From NCBI GenBank assembly GCA_038562375.1, contig JBCFAY010000004.1, positions 62,001 to 126,000 on the forward strand: 64,000 nt of DNA, written 5' to 3'. Both the position numbers and the translations under genes were made by a program. Origin of the DNA: JBCFAY01 sp038562375 (GTDB taxonomy: Bacteria > Bacillota > Clostridia > Christensenellales > CAG-138). Below, one piece after another: positions 26,075 to 33,859 of the stretch. The notes beneath the pieces were generated by a model. It was not told the DNA's origin. It made no database searches and was given only the letters and a program-made list of their open reading frames with translations. The first letter of the stretch is position 1. Every line of letters begins with the position of its first letter.

Positions 26075-26782
26075 TCAACAGCTATTTTTAGCGTCCAAAT
26101 ACGCAAGGATCCCGTCAACACTCCGTTCAAAAACATCGATGAACTGCTCGCGCTCGAGTATCGAGCTGAGCTCATGAGCATCCGACGAGCAAAACACACG
26201 GTAGCTCTCCAGTTCCATCGGAGGGGACGCCATGCCCCTGGCGACCTCGACGCTTCTGAGATCCAGATGCTCGGGGATAAAGCCCAGGGATGACAGGATG
26301 GAGTTCGAGGCACGATTGATATGCGCCGGTACGGGCACTCCGTGCAGGGAGCGGCAGACTTTCGCAATGCTATCGACGCTCAGATCCGTAGACTGCACGA
26401 GCAGCCGCGGCTCCGAGCCGACCGGATTGTCCCGATCGTCCGCCACAAGCTGCTCCCCAAAAAACTTGGGCGTATTCTTGATGTCCGGCAGGTGTTGATA
26501 GAGAACTTCGCCCATCTTTAAAGCGTCTTCCACCGTGTGGAAATAACATAATACATGTACTTCCTCGGCGCTTTCAGCTTCGATCGCCGGCACGAACAGC
26601 AGCCCCGCAGCCTCCGCCGCCGTCTTGCAGGCCAACAGATTCCCCGCGCTGTTGTGATCGCTCACCGCGATGGCGTCCAAACCCTTCAGACGCGCCATGT
26701 TCGCTATGTTGTTGGGCGTCATATCCATATCGGAGCAAGGGGACAGACACGAATGGATATGCAGATCCACCGCGATCTTCAT
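26075..26782 (-). CDS. PHP-domain metal-dependent phosphoesterase
   Basis: 235 residues from ATG 26782. It begins MKIAVDLHIHSCLSPC, the PHP HxH metal motif; SDHNSAGN and a later CSSDAH complete typical metal-binding motifs. Substrate unknown; the domain occurs in histidinol phosphatases, polymerase proofreading modules and 3',5'-nucleases. It ends a minus-strand run of redox/signalling genes (DRTGG protein 7 bases upstream), which suggests a shared role. Confidence 0.88.
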   Translation of the reverse strand: MKIAVDLHIHSCLSPCSDMDMTPNNIANMARLKGLDAIAVSDHNSAGNLLACKTAAEAAGLLFVPAIEAESAEEVHVLCYFHTVEDALKMGEVLYQHLPDIKNTPKFFGEQLVADDRDNPVGSEPRLLVQSTDLSVDSIAKVCRSLHGVPVPAHINRASNSILSSLGFIPEHLDLRSVEVARGMASPPMELESYRVFCSSDAHELSSILEREQFIDVFERSVDGILAYLDAKNSC

Positions 26783-26789
26783 CGAGCCG

Positions 26790-27134
26790 CTACTCCTCCG
26801 AGGCGGGCACTCCTTTTGCGTAAAGGATTCCGCAGATTTCATAGGTGGACAAAGGCGATTTGATCACCGCGAGCCCTTCTTCATAAGCTTTTTGGAGGGT
26901 TGCCTCGTCCGCGTCGATCCCGCCGGGGAAAATCACGCACGACATCTCGTGCAGGGATGCGACCGCGATGACGTTCAGATGCGTCTGCACGGTAACCCAC
27001 GCGCAGCCCGGCCTGCCCTTTGCCATAACAAGGCTCAAAAGGTCACACGCGAGCGCGCATTTCACCTCGCCGGACGCATTGGCCGATGACGCGAGTTCGC
27101 CGGATATCGCGGCAGAGAGTTCGTGTACCGTCAT
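26790..27134 (-). CDS. DRTGG-domain protein, downstream copy
   Basis: 114 residues from ATG 27134 with GGAGG upstream. The fold MTVHELSAAISGEL ... VTVQTHLNVIAVASLHEMSCVIFPGG ... ICGILYAKG matches the DRTGG domain, found alone beside hydrogenase-like proteins in Clostridia and fused to CBS domains and phosphotransacetylases elsewhere. Ligand unknown. A second DRTGG protein at 28985-29344 belongs to the same module. Confidence 0.8.
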   Translation of the reverse strand: MTVHELSAAISGELASSANASGEVKCALACDLLSLVMAKGRPGCAWVTVQTHLNVIAVASLHEMSCVIFPGGIDADEATLQKAYEEGLAVIKSPLSTYEICGILYAKGVPASEE

Positions 27135-27238
27135 GAAGAACCTCCAATCAGCTTTCATCGATGTATTCTATCCGCGCCTTGCCTGGGGCGGAGTTTAACA
27201 GACGCTCCAACGCCGCTATCGGCGCGTTTTCGCTTCCT

Positions 27239-28549
27239 TTAGCCGCGCTTTTCCGCGCTGGCCAGGTCGACCATCTCCTGCGCCATCTGACGTACCTTAT
27301 CCCTAAGCTTGAAGATGCAGTCCATCTCCACGGCCTGTCCTTTTACGATATCCTCGGCGAGCGTCCTGCAGCTGGGCGAACCGCAGGAGCCGCAGTCGAG
27401 CCCGGGCAGGCTTTTGTTGATTTGCTCCAGGCGCTCCATCATGCGGATCGCCTCCACGACGTTTTCCGAAAGCTGCAGGATGTTCCTCGGTTCAAATTCC
27501 TTATCGTAGCGAAGCATCGGCGAATCGGCGTATTTTTGGATATGCTCGTCCGCCGACGGATCGAGCCGGGGCAAGGAATTCGCGATGCGGTGGTTCCGGT
27601 TTCTCGCCACAAACTGATTTTCAAACACGAGCGGCCCGCCCACGCATCCTCCCGGACACGCCATCGCCTCGAGCAGCAGCAGCTCCGTCAGCCTCTCGTT
27701 GTCGATCTCCTCAAGGCACGCGATAATGTTTGAGATGCCGTCCACCGCGAGATAATGCTTCGTGCCGACGGCCGCGCTCCAGCCGCCGATCGCGGCCGAC
27801 TCGATTCCGCCCGCGCCTGCGGGATGTTCGATGCTGCGGCGCTTTCCGCCCGCGCCCATGAGCGGTATCATCTTCGCATACACGTCCCTCACGGGGAAAA
27901 CGCCGTTGATATCGCTGGAGCTTACGCCCATCGGGTTCTTGATATGCGTCATCTTCGCGGCGCAGGGGGTAACGTAATACGCGCCCACTTCCTCGATCGG
28001 CACCGAGCGTTTTTCGCAGAACTCGGCCTTGGCGATGCGCGCCGCGGCTTCCGTGGGCGACACAAACGGCGTGAGATGATCGATCAGGTTCGGGAAAAGC
28101 GCCGTGACCAGGCGTGGAACCACCGGACAGCTGCAGTCGATCAGCGGGAATACCGCATCGCCGCTGCGAAGGTGGCGCCTTGTCGCCTCGGCGATGATCT
28201 CCGCGGCCTTCGCCTCTTCATAGATCGCGTCGAACCCCATCGAGTAGAGGCCCTCATACATATCCTCGAGGTTCGTCAGGTTGCGAAACTGCGATGCGAG
28301 CGCGGCGGACGGGATGACGATATTGTATTTAAAATCGTTGAGCACGTTGAATGGCGTGGTTACGGAAACCATCGCATCGTGCGGACATGCGGTAAGGCAG
28401 TTGCCGCAATCGATGCAGCGATCGTCCAATATCATCGCCTTGCCTTTTTGCACGCGGATCGCTTCGGTCGGACAGGTCTTGATACAGTTGGTACATCCGA
28501 CGCATTTGCGTCTGTCGATACGCACGGAATGCTTGTACATGTTATTCAC
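27239..28549 (-). CDS. [FeFe]-hydrogenase-like iron-sulfur protein, probable redox sensor
   Basis: 436 residues. Two [4Fe-4S] ferredoxin motifs lie near the N-terminus (C16, C19, C22, C26 and C45, C48, C51, C55). A hydrogenase large-subunit-like domain follows, with L1 DCSCP (C141), L2 TPCAAK (C196) and L3 MACPGGC (C298, C302). A C-terminal four-cysteine cluster domain is present (C386, C389, C394, C411). The four H-cluster-type cysteines remain, but the proton-relay cysteine of TSCCP is serine (S140). This pattern, with DRTGG and anti-sigma-like neighbours, fits a sensory rather than a metabolic hydrogenase; no small accessory subunit is nearby. Confidence 0.85.
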   Translation of the reverse strand: MNNMYKHSVRIDRRKCVGCTNCIKTCPTEAIRVQKGKAMILDDRCIDCGNCLTACPHDAMVSVTTPFNVLNDFKYNIVIPSAALASQFRNLTNLEDMYEGLYSMGFDAIYEEAKAAEIIAEATRRHLRSGDAVFPLIDCSCPVVPRLVTALFPNLIDHLTPFVSPTEAAARIAKAEFCEKRSVPIEEVGAYYVTPCAAKMTHIKNPMGVSSSDINGVFPVRDVYAKMIPLMGAGGKRRSIEHPAGAGGIESAAIGGWSAAVGTKHYLAVDGISNIIACLEEIDNERLTELLLLEAMACPGGCVGGPLVFENQFVARNRNHRIANSLPRLDPSADEHIQKYADSPMLRYDKEFEPRNILQLSENVVEAIRMMERLEQINKSLPGLDCGSCGSPSCRTLAEDIVKGQAVEMDCIFKLRDKVRQMAQEMVDLASAEKRG

Positions 28550-28562
28550 CTGTTTTCTGCAT

Positions 28563-28988
28563 TTAGATCTGATAGGACGCCGTAATCAGGGTACCCTTGC
28601 CCACCTCGGATTCAATCGCGAACTCCTGGGAATGGCGTTTGATGTTCGGAAGGCCCATTCCCGCCCCAAAGCCCATCTGCCGGACGCTTTCGGGCGCGGT
28701 GGAGTACCCCTCCTTCATCGCGAGCGATATGTCCGGTATGCCCGGGCCCTGATCCCTGCAGATAAGCCGGATGGAACGGGGCGTGATCATGAGCGCCAGC
28801 TCCCCGCCGTTGGAGTGGATCACCAAATTCAGTTCCGCTTCGTAAGCGGCAATCGCGATGTCCCGGATCAACGCCGGGTCGACGCCCATGCGGATCAGGA
28901 TCTTTTTAATTTTGCTTGAAGCCTCCCCGGCAAGCGCGTAGTTGCCGCGCTCCACGGAGAAGGACTCCTGATAAACGACGTCGCTCAT
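28563..28988 (-). CDS. Anti-sigma-factor-like ATP-binding protein (GHKL fold)
   Basis: 141 residues. Bergerat-type motifs: N box EAELNLVIHS, G1 DQGPGIPD and G2 GFGAGMGL, then TLITASYQI. It resembles SpoIIAB/RsbW serine kinases and anti-sigma factors. It is followed 13 bases later by the hydrogenase-like gene and overlaps the DRTGG gene by four bases (ATGA), so it likely transmits a signal from that protein to a partner not seen here. Target unknown. Confidence 0.85.
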   Translation of the reverse strand: MSDVVYQESFSVERGNYALAGEASSKIKKILIRMGVDPALIRDIAIAAYEAELNLVIHSNGGELALMITPRSIRLICRDQGPGIPDISLAMKEGYSTAPESVRQMGFGAGMGLPNIKRHSQEFAIESEVGKGTLITASYQI

Positions 28989-29344
28989 GGGCAGGCATCC
29001 CCCGCCGTCCCTCGAAGCCCTGCCTGATAAAGCAGTCCGCAGGCGGTATAAAGCGTCTTGGCGGTGCTCAAAATCGTCATGCCCACGCCCTCGGCAAGCT
29101 CAATAATCTCGGGAGGGACTTTTTTTCCCCGCACAAATGTTATACAGTCGATATCGAGTACTTCTGCGGTGCGGATGACATGCAGATTCGTCATGCCCGT
29201 GAGAAGCAGCATATGGGAGCGCGAATGCGCAAGAACATCGCTCATCAAATCCGCGCCGCAAGCGGAACTTACCTCAACCTCAAGATTTTGTTTGCCGCAT
29301 ACGATCTCGGCACCAAGAAGCCTGACGATTTCGGAAATCCGCAT
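28985..29344 (-). CDS. DRTGG-domain protein, upstream copy
   Basis: 119 residues, MRISEIVRLLGAEIVCGKQNLEVEVSSACGADLMSDVLAHS, then ITFVRGKKVPPEIIELAEGVGMTILST, matching the DRTGG domain (also annotated HPr-kinase-like). First gene of the redox module: DRTGG, anti-sigma-like ATPase, hydrogenase-like, DRTGG, PHP. Ligand and role unknown. Stop overlaps the next gene by four bases. Confidence 0.8.
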   Translation of the reverse strand: MRISEIVRLLGAEIVCGKQNLEVEVSSACGADLMSDVLAHSRSHMLLLTGMTNLHVIRTAEVLDIDCITFVRGKKVPPEIIELAEGVGMTILSTAKTLYTACGLLYQAGLRGTAGDACP

Positions 29345-29356
29345 CTGCGATCCTCC

Positions 29357-30256
29357 CTAGCTTGCGGAAGACACCTCCTCTACAAGCTTTCCATATTCAT
29401 AAGTTATCCGAATTTGATTATACTTTATCTTTGACGAAAAATCTACAAACGTTTTTGTCGTGTCATTTTTCAGCTCGGTAAGCGCATCGATGCAGGAAAC
29501 ATAGCAGTCATCGATTTTCTTGAGTAGTTCGTTATCCGACTCAAGATTCTGAATATCCGCCCGCGCCGTTTCAACGTCTGCAAGTATTTGGGCGATCTGG
29601 GCGCGCCCATCCTCCGGCGTCATGGATTCCTTGTCGAATTTTACCGCAAGCTCCGACAAGGAGGCCTGCGCCTCTTTGATCCCCGCGAACGCCGCCTTCA
29701 TATCCCCAATCTGGTCCTCGGGAGCGGTCACGTTGAACGATGCGCCGGAGATCACGAACGGATACACCGCGCTGTCCATGCCTTCCTCCTTGAGCTGATC
29801 GCGCACCGCATCAAGGCTGGCTTCATCCGCATATATGGACGCGATGACCCGGTATCTCTCCCCGTCTTCGATGATATATCCTCCCGCGCCGCGCCCCTGC
29901 AGCGTGCTCGCCAGCGTGAGCGCATTATTGCGCTGCGAGTACACGCCCATCTGCAGCATATAGCAGGTCACGCCCGGCAACTCGATCTGGTCGCTGACCA
30001 TGTTTGCATCGCTGCTGGATCCGTCGTTGACGACCACCTGCGTGTTCCCGTCGGTTGGGGCCGGCTCCTCGGCTTTGCCCATCAGCGCGGTCTCAACCGC
30101 CTCGAACACAGGCGCCATTACGTTCTGCGCCAGCCATGTCCCCAGCGCAGAGGCGCTGACGACATAGATCGCGGCAGCCACCACAAGCAAGGCGATGATG
30201 ATCCTTCCCGCCCCGCTTTCATATCTTCTGCGTCTTCTTCTATGTCTGTATTCCAT
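29357..30256 (-). CDS. SPOR-domain membrane protein
   Basis: 299 residues from ATG 30256 with GGGAGGAG upstream. A basic N-terminus (MEYRHRRRRRRYE) precedes one membrane segment (about 18-38). A linker and a SPOR domain (about 85-160, YMLQMGVYSQRNNALTLASTLQGRG) follow, with a helical C-terminal part. SPOR domains bind denuded peptidoglycan, so it probably acts at septa or in cell-wall turnover, extracellular. It may be read together with the redox module that follows it after 12 bases. Confidence 0.85.
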   Translation of the reverse strand: MEYRHRRRRRRYESGAGRIIIALLVVAAAIYVVSASALGTWLAQNVMAPVFEAVETALMGKAEEPAPTDGNTQVVVNDGSSSDANMVSDQIELPGVTCYMLQMGVYSQRNNALTLASTLQGRGAGGYIIEDGERYRVIASIYADEASLDAVRDQLKEEGMDSAVYPFVISGASFNVTAPEDQIGDMKAAFAGIKEAQASLSELAVKFDKESMTPEDGRAQIAQILADVETARADIQNLESDNELLKKIDDCYVSCIDALTELKNDTTKTFVDFSSKIKYNQIRITYEYGKLVEEVSSAS

Positions 30257-30407
30257 GCCCGCTCCTCCCGTACAGCCTGTTTGTATTATGCGTATGATGG
30301 ACGGGCTGGGTTTATACTTGACCGATCGAAAGTATCCTTTGTGCGCGGAACATGTCTTCGCAGGCCTCAGAGCAGTAAAAGCGAGCAAAATCACTCGTCA
30401 CGGCATG

Positions 30408-30433
30408 TAAAAAAGCCGCCCATGCAGGGCGGC
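30408..30433 (-). terminator. Intrinsic terminator after purR
   Basis: Stem GCCGCCC/GGGCGGC with a short loop (about 30415-30433) is followed on the minus strand by six T (30408-30414). Confidence 0.9.
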
Positions 30434-30454
30434 CCAAAACGTTTTCTTATGATG

Positions 30455-31270
30455 TTACAGCCAGCTTGCGGGGCGGATTAGGATTCGCTTTTCCTCCTCG
30501 TTCACCTCATGAAGCAGCATCAGCGGATAGCAATCCTCGCTGCGCCGTTTGCCCGGGGATTCCATCGAGAGGATCACGCCCATGCCGACGACCTGAACCG
30601 AAAACTCGTCCATCATATCGCTCAGGCCTTTGGCAGTGCCGCCGCCCTTCATAAAATCATCGATCAAAAGGGCCTTCTGTCCCGGAACCAGCAGCCGCCG
30701 GGAGAGCGACATACTCTGCATCCTGCGGGACGAGGCGGACATATAGTTGATCGTTACCGTGGAGCCCTCCGTGGCTCGGTTGTTGCGGCGCACCGTAACG
30801 AGCGGCTTGCCGAGCGCCTGCGCCACCATCAAAGCGATAGGCACGCCCATCGCCTCCACCGTCACGACCACATCGGGCTGCTTTTCATAGAAGCGCTTCG
30901 CGAATATTTCGCCCATGCGTCCGATCACATCCGGCCGCGAAAACATGTCCGCAATATACAGATAGCCGCCCGGCAGAATGCGCTCGGGCTTTGCAAGTTC
31001 GCGGCAGACGCGTTCGACGAACGCGCGGTTGGCTTCATCGCTGTAAAACGGGAGAAAGCGGACGCCGCCGGCCGCGCCGTTGCTCGTTTCGATCAGGCCG
31101 GTTCCATAGCGGGAGAGCACGTTGCGAACCACCGCGACATCCTCGCTGAGCGTGGACTTCGCGCAGCCAAACTGCTCCACAAAATCGCGAAGCGTGAACA
31201 GATGCCCCGGCTGAGCGCATAGGGCGCGCATAATCGCCACGACGCGTTCGCTGCGTTTGGCGCGTTCCAT
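30455..31270 (-). CDS. purR: PurR, purine operon repressor
   Basis: 271 residues from ATG 31270 with GGGGAGG upstream. N-terminal winged helix (ERAKRSERVVAIMRALCAQP ... CAKSTLSEDVAVVR) and a phosphoribosyltransferase-like domain with the PRPP loop LLIDDFMKGGGTAKG. In Gram-positive bacteria it represses purine genes; PRPP releases it. Its own promoter carries a perfect PurBox (31337-31349), so autoregulation is likely. Confidence 0.94.
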   Translation of the reverse strand: MERAKRSERVVAIMRALCAQPGHLFTLRDFVEQFGCAKSTLSEDVAVVRNVLSRYGTGLIETSNGAAGGVRFLPFYSDEANRAFVERVCRELAKPERILPGGYLYIADMFSRPDVIGRMGEIFAKRFYEKQPDVVVTVEAMGVPIALMVAQALGKPLVTVRRNNRATEGSTVTINYMSASSRRMQSMSLSRRLLVPGQKALLIDDFMKGGGTAKGLSDMMDEFSVQVVGMGVILSMESPGKRRSEDCYPLMLLHEVNEEEKRILIRPASWL

Positions 31271-31301
31271 CGCTGATATCCTCCCCGGTCGATTTTCATT
31301 T

Positions 31302-31349
31302 ATTATACTATCCAGTGTAAATGTTCGCAACATGGAAAATCCGAACATT
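31302..31349 (-). promoter_or_regulatory. purR promoter with PurBoxes
   Basis: Minus strand: -35 TTGCGA (31325-31330), 17-base spacer, -10 TATAAT (31302-31307). AAATCCGAACATT (31337-31349, plus strand) fits the PurBox AWWWCCGAACWWT exactly. A second, imperfect copy in opposite orientation (core GTTCGC on plus, 31323-31328) overlaps the -35. Confidence 0.85.
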
Positions 31350-31373
31350 CGGGTTTTGGGGAGGTTTGCCCTA

Positions 31374-32723
31374 TCAGCGGACCCCCTCGATCCATTGCGC
31401 GATATCGTTTAGCGGCACCGAATCGACGCTGGAGGGCGTATAGTATTCCTCCGGCGTGCTCTTCTCCCCTTCGCCCGCCATAAACAGATGATTGAGCTTT
31501 GGGTAGGAGATGAACTTCACATCCGCACGGGCCTGCAGCGCATCCTTGAAGAGGTTAAAGTCCGTCATCGTCACCTGATAGTCGCGCTCGCCCTGCAGGA
31601 TCAACACGGGAGAGGCGACTGCCTGGAGCGCCTTGATCGGATCATAGGCGTTGAGGTTCAGCCAGTAATTGCGCGGAATGCCCAAAAGCTGATCCGGCGT
31701 AAGATCGCTGTTTGCGTCGAGCGTATTGACAGCTTGCACCTGCTCGCGGATCTTGTCGAGCGTTTGCTCCGCGTCCTCGCCCGGATCAAGGCTTAAAATG
31801 TATTCGTATTGCTCGAGAATCAGGTCCTGGAGCTTCCTCGCGGGTGCGGCCATCATGACATAGCCCGCCGCGTCCGGCGTTTGCTCTGCGATCATTGGAA
31901 TAAGCATCCCGCCGAGGCTGTGTCCCAAGACAAATACCCTGTTGGGATCGATCCGGTCGCAGCTTGCGAGAAGCTTGAACGCGGCCACCGCATCCTGTAC
32001 GCTTTCCTCGTTTACGGTGATCGCGTCGGCGTCCAGATCGCCTGCATAGGTATAGGTTCGCTTGTCGTACCGCAAAACAGCGATCCCCTTTTGCGCGAGC
32101 GCGTAGGCGATATCCCGAAACGGCTTATTTGCGCCGACGGTGCTGTCCATATCGAGCGGACCGGAACCGTGCACCAGCACGACGGCCGGGAGCTTTTCGC
32201 CGGTTTGGGGAAGCGTAAGCTTGGCTGCGAGCGCATAGGAGCCGCTGTTGACGGCCATTTCCTGTTCGGTTACCCCTTCGGGGAGAGCGACCGGATTGGC
32301 CGACTCGTCGTTAAACGGCTGAACATAGAACCCGCTGACAAGCTTTTCGCTCGAGAATACGATCAGCAAAAGCACCGAGCCTTTTTGATAGTCCGTTTTT
32401 ACCTCAACCCTGTTATAGCCGTCCACCTGCTCCGAGCGGTACACGCTGCGCGAGAGAAATTCCCCGTACGTTTCTGCGATTTGCTCCTGCAGCTTTTTTA
32501 GATCTTCAAGCGGAACCGCCTCGTTCATCCTCGTGTCGAACAAGCCGACCGCTTCGTCGAGGTTGCCCCCGATGAAATCATCCGCGAACGAGAGCGCCAG
32601 GCGCTGAATCTCCTCCGGCACGGCGGCCGCGTTATTTTGATCCTGCTGTTTCGCGGCGCAGCCGGAAAAAAGAATCATCGCCGATAGAGCGATGACCAAA
32701 ACAGCGCGTACACAATTACGCAT
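31374..32723 (-). CDS. Secreted alpha/beta-hydrolase lipoprotein with DUF3887 domain
   Basis: 449 residues. Lipoprotein signal with lipobox LFSGC. DUF3887-like N-terminal domain (about 40-135, LSFADDFIGGNLDEAVGLFD) is followed by an alpha/beta hydrolase with oxyanion motif VHGSGP, nucleophile GHSLGG and, near the C-terminus, LNHLF holding the catalytic histidine. It is an anchored extracellular esterase or peptidase-like enzyme; substrate unknown. Stands between the amidase gene and purR. Confidence 0.88.
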   Translation of the reverse strand: MRNCVRAVLVIALSAMILFSGCAAKQQDQNNAAAVPEEIQRLALSFADDFIGGNLDEAVGLFDTRMNEAVPLEDLKKLQEQIAETYGEFLSRSVYRSEQVDGYNRVEVKTDYQKGSVLLLIVFSSEKLVSGFYVQPFNDESANPVALPEGVTEQEMAVNSGSYALAAKLTLPQTGEKLPAVVLVHGSGPLDMDSTVGANKPFRDIAYALAQKGIAVLRYDKRTYTYAGDLDADAITVNEESVQDAVAAFKLLASCDRIDPNRVFVLGHSLGGMLIPMIAEQTPDAAGYVMMAAPARKLQDLILEQYEYILSLDPGEDAEQTLDKIREQVQAVNTLDANSDLTPDQLLGIPRNYWLNLNAYDPIKALQAVASPVLILQGERDYQVTMTDFNLFKDALQARADVKFISYPKLNHLFMAGEGEKSTPEEYYTPSSVDSVPLNDIAQWIEGVR

Positions 32724-32766
32724 ATTTTCATCTCCAATCCCGTCGTTGCATTGGGCCCGCTAGGCA

Positions 32767-33762
32767 CTATTCCGAATAATATTCCAGTATTCCCTCGAAA
32801 ATCCCCTGCGCGCACAGCTCCTGATAGGAATCGCGATTCAGCTTCAGATCGTCGTTCACGTTTGAAAGGTATCCCATCTCGATGGCGATCACAGGCCGTT
32901 TTGACCAATTAAAGCCGGTTTGGTCCGAGCGCGCGACCACCGTGCGTTTTTTCGCGCCGGTCACGCTGCAAAAGCTCCACAAAACATCCTTGCCGAGCTC
33001 CAGGCTCTGCTGATAGATGGACGCATTGCTCGAACGGGACGGAACCAGCACGCGCGCTCCGGACTGTTCGGAAGAAGACGCTCTATCGCAATGCAGGCGC
33101 ACCCAGAGATCCACGTTCACATCGTTCATGAGCTGCGCGCGCTCGATGTTGGAAAGCGACACATCGTTTGAAGTGCGCGACAGAACGACCTTCGCACCCG
33201 CTTCCTCCAGCATTCTTTTGAGTTTGAGCCCGATCTGAAGGACGATCTTATATTCCTCCATACCGGTCTTAACGCCCGTAGCTCCCACGCTCATGCGTAC
33301 TTTGGATTCATCGGAGCCGGGCCTTACGGGCTCAAGCTCGAGGTCGGCCGCGGTCTGATGGCCGGGATCGATGCCGATCAGCTTTCCTGCAAGCGCCTTT
33401 GTCGAAGGCGCGGCCTTCGACTCGCTGTTCATCAGTTTCTCCCCGCCGCCTTCGGATACCATCGCGTTATACGCGGTGCGCGTTTTCGGCCCGAAGACTC
33501 CGTCCGGCGTGACCGCGAGGCGCTTTTGCAGCAGCTTTACCGCCGCAACCGTATTCGCATCATACAAGCCATCCGCTTCGTCCTCGAAAAAGCCCAGCTC
33601 GGAGAGCACGGCCTGCAGCTGCTCGACCTCCTCGCCATAGGAACCGTAGGACAGCACGCCGACGGAAAGGGTGGGCAGCGCGAGGGAGCCTGCCGCAAAC
33701 AAGAGCGACAAGCCTATCGCAAGAACCGTACAGATCAGTTTCACCGTCGCGCTGCGTTTCAT
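32767..33762 (-). CDS. N-acetylmuramoyl-L-alanine amidase with peptidoglycan-binding domain
   Basis: 331 residues. Signal peptide (about 1-28), peptidoglycan-binding type 1 domain (YGSYGEEVEQLQAVLSELGFF ... GPKTRTAYNAM), then an amidase_3 catalytic domain with IGIDPGHQ and the zinc-binding and catalytic glutamate regions (LWVRLHCD, IAIEMGYLSN). It cuts the amide between muramic acid and the peptide stem in the cell wall. The order differs from CwlC-type enzymes in having the binding domain first, as in CwlD-like or SleB-like germination enzymes. Confidence 0.92.
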   Translation of the reverse strand: MKRSATVKLICTVLAIGLSLLFAAGSLALPTLSVGVLSYGSYGEEVEQLQAVLSELGFFEDEADGLYDANTVAAVKLLQKRLAVTPDGVFGPKTRTAYNAMVSEGGGEKLMNSESKAAPSTKALAGKLIGIDPGHQTAADLELEPVRPGSDESKVRMSVGATGVKTGMEEYKIVLQIGLKLKRMLEEAGAKVVLSRTSNDVSLSNIERAQLMNDVNVDLWVRLHCDRASSSEQSGARVLVPSRSSNASIYQQSLELGKDVLWSFCSVTGAKKRTVVARSDQTGFNWSKRPVIAIEMGYLSNVNDDLKLNRDSYQELCAQGIFEGILEYYSE

Positions 33763-33859
33763 CCTTTAGAACTCCTCAGAAAATTTTCAACCATATTCTA
33801 TCATGCGTCGGTTCCGCGCGAAAGGGGTAAGTCGTAAGCATTTTGTAAACGTTTCGTCA

